The position numbers were made by a program, and so were the translations under genes. A stretch of DNA of 41,187 nt, taken from contig JADGPR010000021.1 in the NCBI GenBank assembly GCA_017882335.1, positions 1 to 41,187 on the forward strand, in the 5' to 3' direction. Position 1 is the first letter of the stretch, and every line of letters starts with the position of its first letter. The DNA comes from Bacteroidales bacterium. Its GTDB lineage: Bacteria > Bacteroidota > Bacteroidia > Bacteroidales > FEN-979. Shown here one piece after another: positions 38,537-41,187 of this stretch. The notes beneath the pieces were generated by a model. That model ran no database searches. It was not told where the DNA came from and saw nothing but the letters and a program-made list of their open reading frames with translations.

Positions 38537-38933
38537 AGATTGTAAAGTTCTGCCCTTGACGAAAATTCATAACAGGGCAGGAAATATAACAATTGTTGAA
38601 GGGAATAAAGATGTGTCTTTCGATATTAAACGGATTTATTATCTTTATGATATACCAGGAGGGGAAGAACGAGGTGGACATGCGCATAAAGAATTGTTTC
38701 AATTGATTGTTGCAGCAAGTGGAGCATTCGATGTTCTGCTCGATGATGGAAAAAACAAAAAAAGTGTAACCCTTAATCGTCCGGAATTTGGATTAATAGT
38801 CGTTCCGGGAATCTGGCGTGAATTAAATAACTTCTCATCGGGGGCCATTTGTTTGGTACTTTCCTCTGAGATTTACAGTGAGGACGATTATATCAGGGAT
38901 TATGATGACTTTAATAAGCGTATACAAAAGTGA
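38517..38933 (+). CDS. FdtA/QdtA-like dTDP-sugar 3,4-ketoisomerase
   Basis: The second 138-residue cupin is a diverged copy of the first, with the same blocks: YYLYDIPGGEERGGHAHKE (about residues 40-58), GAFDVLLDDG, FGLIVVPGIWREL and DDYIRDYDDF. Here the H-A-H pair of the active site is intact, so this one is the likely catalyst. FdtA makes dTDP-3-keto-6-deoxygalactose and QdtA the gluco isomer; which applies cannot be seen. No rmlA, rmlB or aminotransferase partner is in the window, so they must lie beyond its right edge or elsewhere. The ATG at 38517 lies inside the preceding gene. Confidence 0.85.
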   Translation: MQRSTVKDCKVLPLTKIHNRAGNITIVEGNKDVSFDIKRIYYLYDIPGGEERGGHAHKELFQLIVAASGAFDVLLDDGKNKKSVTLNRPEFGLIVVPGIWRELNNFSSGAICLVLSSEIYSEDDYIRDYDDFNKRIQK

Positions 38934-38982
38934 TCATAATCAAGACTTCTTTGAAGTAAAAAATATTTGAAGAAATTCTGCA

Positions 38983-40050
38983 ATGAAAAAAATTTTAATC
39001 GCTGGATGTGGTGGGGCCCCGTCAGAAGGTGTAATCAACTCTCTGCTGCAATGTAATAAAAGAGATGAAATAATCGGAATGGGAAGTGAGCCTACTGATC
39101 TGGTTCTATCTTCTGCTAAACGGAAATATGTTGTGCCTTATGCCGATTCACCTGATTATGAGAAAGAACTACTCAATATCCTGGATAAGGAGAAACCGGA
39201 TTTAGTGCATTTTCAGAATGATTTGGAAATTTTTGAAGCCTCGAAAATCAGGAAGAAAATTCTAGCCACTGGCACTAAACTTTTTATGCCCCGGCATGAT
39301 GTCATTGAAACCTGTGTAGATAAATTCAAATCCTATTTAAAATGGCAAAATGCAGGTGTCAAGGTCACAAAAAACATTTTGATAAATGATCCTGACGATC
39401 TTAAGAGAGCTTTTTCTGATTTAGGAAATAAAGACGGCAAGATCTGGTTAAGAGTATCTTCAATAGGAGCTGGCGGTAAGGGTTCATTACCAACGAATGA
39501 TATACAGTTTGCAAAAGGATGGATTGAAAGGTTCAACGGATGGGGCGATTTTATTGCCGCAGGATTACTCTCTTCAGATACGGTAACTTTTCTGACTATA
39601 TGGTACGAAGGTGAATTAATTGTTGCCCAAACAAGAATCAGAAAAGGATGGGTTCATGGAAGTCGCACATTATCTGGAGTAACCGGTGTTACCAAAGTCG
39701 GGCAGACCTATTCTAACGAAATTGTTACCAAAGTGGCAATTGATTCAATATTAGCAATTGATGAAAAGCCTCATGGGATATATGGTGTAGATATGACCTA
39801 TGATGATGTCGGTTTTCCGAATCCCACAGAAATTAATATCTCACGGTTTTTTACAACCATTCTTTTTTTTACGGAAGCAGGTCTTAACATGCCTGAAATT
39901 TTTAAAGATATTATTTTATATAATGAATTTCCAGCCTTGGATAAAAAAATAAATCCTTTGCCGGATGGGCTTCTCTGGTTAAGAGGGATGGATACAAAAC
40001 CCCGGTTAATGACCGAGTCTGAATTGAAACACAATTTTATTAAATTATGA
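38983..40050 (+). CDS. ATP-grasp protein of the glycan locus
   Basis: The 355-residue protein has the carbamoyl-phosphate-synthase-like ATP-grasp layout: Rossmann-like N-terminal domain (MKKILIAGCGGAPSEGVINS, residues 1-20; IIGMGSEPTDL), a CVDKFKSYLKWQNAGVKV segment (about 111-128), the ATP loop SSIGAGGKGS (about 159-168) and the metal-binding end GVDMTYDD ... TEINISRF (about 267-287). Such enzymes form an acyl phosphate and join it to an amine or other nucleophile. In surface-sugar loci members may attach amino acids or similar groups to sugars; the substrate here is unknown. The gene overlaps the next one by 4 bp (ATGA). Confidence 0.8.
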   Translation: MKKILIAGCGGAPSEGVINSLLQCNKRDEIIGMGSEPTDLVLSSAKRKYVVPYADSPDYEKELLNILDKEKPDLVHFQNDLEIFEASKIRKKILATGTKLFMPRHDVIETCVDKFKSYLKWQNAGVKVTKNILINDPDDLKRAFSDLGNKDGKIWLRVSSIGAGGKGSLPTNDIQFAKGWIERFNGWGDFIAAGLLSSDTVTFLTIWYEGELIVAQTRIRKGWVHGSRTLSGVTGVTKVGQTYSNEIVTKVAIDSILAIDEKPHGIYGVDMTYDDVGFPNPTEINISRFFTTILFFTEAGLNMPEIFKDIILYNEFPALDKKINPLPDGLLWLRGMDTKPRLMTESELKHNFIKL

Positions 40051-40940
40051 TTTTACTTACCGGTGCAACAGGCTTTATTGGAACCCATCTGCGTGCCAAG
40101 CTGATTGAATATTTTGGCAGGAACAATATCCTTGTTCTCTCTTCAAAACCCTTAATTGATTGCAATTTTATTTTGCATAATAATTACAATTTCGAAAATG
40201 ATATTTTTACAAAAAATGAATATGAACAAATTGACACCATAATTCATGCAGGAGCTTTTACACCGAAATCAACAGCTGAAGCCAATGACATACTAGGATC
40301 AAATTCAAACATTATTAATACAGCAAAGCTAATCGGTGCGAATTTACCTTTCCTTAAACGAATAATATATTTAAGCGCAATCGATGTTTACGCTATTTCC
40401 GATATGGTTATGACAGAAGATTTTGTAACATCACCAATCTCATTATACGGATATTCCAAGTTGTTTTGTGAGAAGATGATCACCGAATGGGCCATTCAAA
40501 ACACCCTTATTTATCAAATTCTTAGAATAGGACATATCTATGGACCTGGTGAAGAACATTATAAAAAAATAATACCTTTAGTTATGCGGCAATTAATTAA
40601 AGGTGAAACGATCCGGGTCTATGGTACTGGTGAAGAAATCAGAACATTCTTGTATATTACAGATGTCGTGGATACTATTATTAATTCACTATCCTTAAAT
40701 GAACCCATTGGCCCTGTAAATATTATTGGTGATGACCCCATAACCGTTAATGATTTGGTTTTCAAAATAGTTCAAATATCCGGAATAAAAATCTCAATTA
40801 ATAGAATTAAGAATTCAAATAAAAACCGGAATCTTGTTTTTAACAATGATAAAATGAAGAAGTATCTTTCGACTCCAAAAATTAATCTCGATGAAGGCCT
40901 ACATTCAGAATGGAATTACATGAAGACACTAATGCAATGA
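40047..40940 (+). CDS. NAD-dependent epimerase/dehydratase (extended SDR)
   Basis: The 297-residue protein starts with the NAD-binding TGATGFIG (residues 5-12), has IHAGAFTPKS (about 68-77), the catalytic YGYSK (Tyr and Lys four apart, about 135-139) after a Ser-containing IYLSAIDVYA strand, RIGHIYGPGE (about 165-174) and RVYGTGEEIRTFLYITDVVD (about 190-209). It acts on a nucleotide sugar as epimerase, dehydratase or reductase; the sequence does not decide which. It overlaps its neighbours on both sides by ATGA, so it is translationally coupled in the operon. The codons are markedly A+T rich. Confidence 0.85.
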   Translation: MILLTGATGFIGTHLRAKLIEYFGRNNILVLSSKPLIDCNFILHNNYNFENDIFTKNEYEQIDTIIHAGAFTPKSTAEANDILGSNSNIINTAKLIGANLPFLKRIIYLSAIDVYAISDMVMTEDFVTSPISLYGYSKLFCEKMITEWAIQNTLIYQILRIGHIYGPGEEHYKKIIPLVMRQLIKGETIRVYGTGEEIRTFLYITDVVDTIINSLSLNEPIGPVNIIGDDPITVNDLVFKIVQISGIKISINRIKNSNKNRNLVFNNDKMKKYLSTPKINLDEGLHSEWNYMKTLMQ

Positions 40941-41187
40941 ATCTATTTTTTGATTTAGATGGGACACTTTTGGATTCACGAGAAAGGTTATATCAACTTT
41001 TTCAAACTCTTGTTCCTCAATCAACTTTTTCATTCAGTGCTTATTGGGATCTAAAGCGTTTCAAAAATGATCACAAATCCATCTTATCAAAGTTTTTTAG
41101 ACTTAATGACAAGGATATAAAGAACTTCGAAAAATTATGGATGAGTGAAATTGAAGATGAAAGATGGCTATTACTGGATAAACCATT
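40937..41187 (+). CDS. HAD-superfamily hydrolase, N-terminal part (cut by window end)
   Basis: Starting at the ATG that overlaps the previous stop (ATGA, 40937-40940), 83 codons stay open to the window edge. The start MNLFFDLDGTLLDS is HAD motif I with both aspartates. The rest is a helical cap-like segment (SAYWDLKRFKNDHKSILSKF). Members of this type in glycan operons are often sugar-phosphate phosphatases (GmhB/Gph-like); the substrate cannot be told from this fragment. Confidence 0.8.
   Translation, partial: MNLFFDLDGTLLDSRERLYQLFQTLVPQSTFSFSAYWDLKRFKNDHKSILSKFFRLNDKDIKNFEKLWMSEIEDERWLLLDKP

Overview
The window looks like a chromosomal segment of an anaerobic member of the Bacteroidota (Bacteroidales-like), probably from a metagenome assembly. 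The evidence is a subtilase with a type IX secretion C-terminal sorting domain, a glsB/glsA-type pair for glycine lipids, rho next to a DUF4293 gene, a long Rho insert domain, pyruvate:ferredoxin oxidoreductase (strict anaerobe metabolism), and the Bacteroidota promoter box TAnnTTTG a short distance upstream of most genes.

Layout. 1-2148 is one open frame that is archaeal-looking surface protein (YVTN propeller, PKD, C-type lectin) up to about 1200 and an N-terminally cut Bacteroidota aminotransferase after that; an assembly chimera is the simplest explanation. 2153-9100: NamZ-type muramidase, small membrane protein, FtsX/LolC-like permease, CysH, Mpl, Rho. 9406-14612: DUF4293 protein, MoaC, a MOSC-MogA fusion, secreted subtilase. 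14682-17644: tRNA-Leu, tRNA-Gly, MutS. 17997-25629: TrmH-family methyltransferase, an 869-residue OmpA/TPR outer membrane protein, nucleoside kinase, FolK, SppA, DHOD-like protein. 25761-34447: PFOR, MutS2, acyl-CoA carboxyltransferase plus biotin carrier, S20. 34716-37693: GlsA-like and GlsB-like acyltransferases, a four-helix S23-type protein, EngB. From 38120 to the right edge a more A+T-rich, tightly packed surface-sugar operon begins: two FdtA-like cupins, ATP-grasp, SDR epimerase, HAD phosphatase (cut by the window end).

The most unusual property is not a gene. Most of the longer spaces between genes are filled with arrays of a strict 7-bp period (a few of 8 bp) whose sequence drifts from unit to unit while the phase is kept. 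At least ten of them touch, overlap or supply the stop codon of a gene (Mpl, MoaC, EngB, S23, carboxyltransferase, MutS2, GlsA and others). One inverted pair encloses the S23-type gene. Six units (42 bp, 14 codons) sit in frame inside the MogA domain, and about 100 bp of array, including a 21-bp palindrome equal to exactly three units, encode the C-terminal linker of MutS. They recall in style the heptanucleotide STRR repeats of filamentous cyanobacteria, but I know of no description of such drifting, stop-codon-anchored arrays in Bacteroidota.

Functionally the window is mostly housekeeping: cell wall recycling (NamZ, Mpl), envelope and lipids (GlsA/GlsB, OmpA/TPR protein, permease), mismatch and recombination control (MutS, MutS2), cofactors (MoaC, MOSC-Mog, FolK), pyruvate and propionate-type carbon metabolism (PFOR, carboxyltransferase), translation (S20, EngB, TrmH, tRNAs), followed by the start of an accessory glycan locus.
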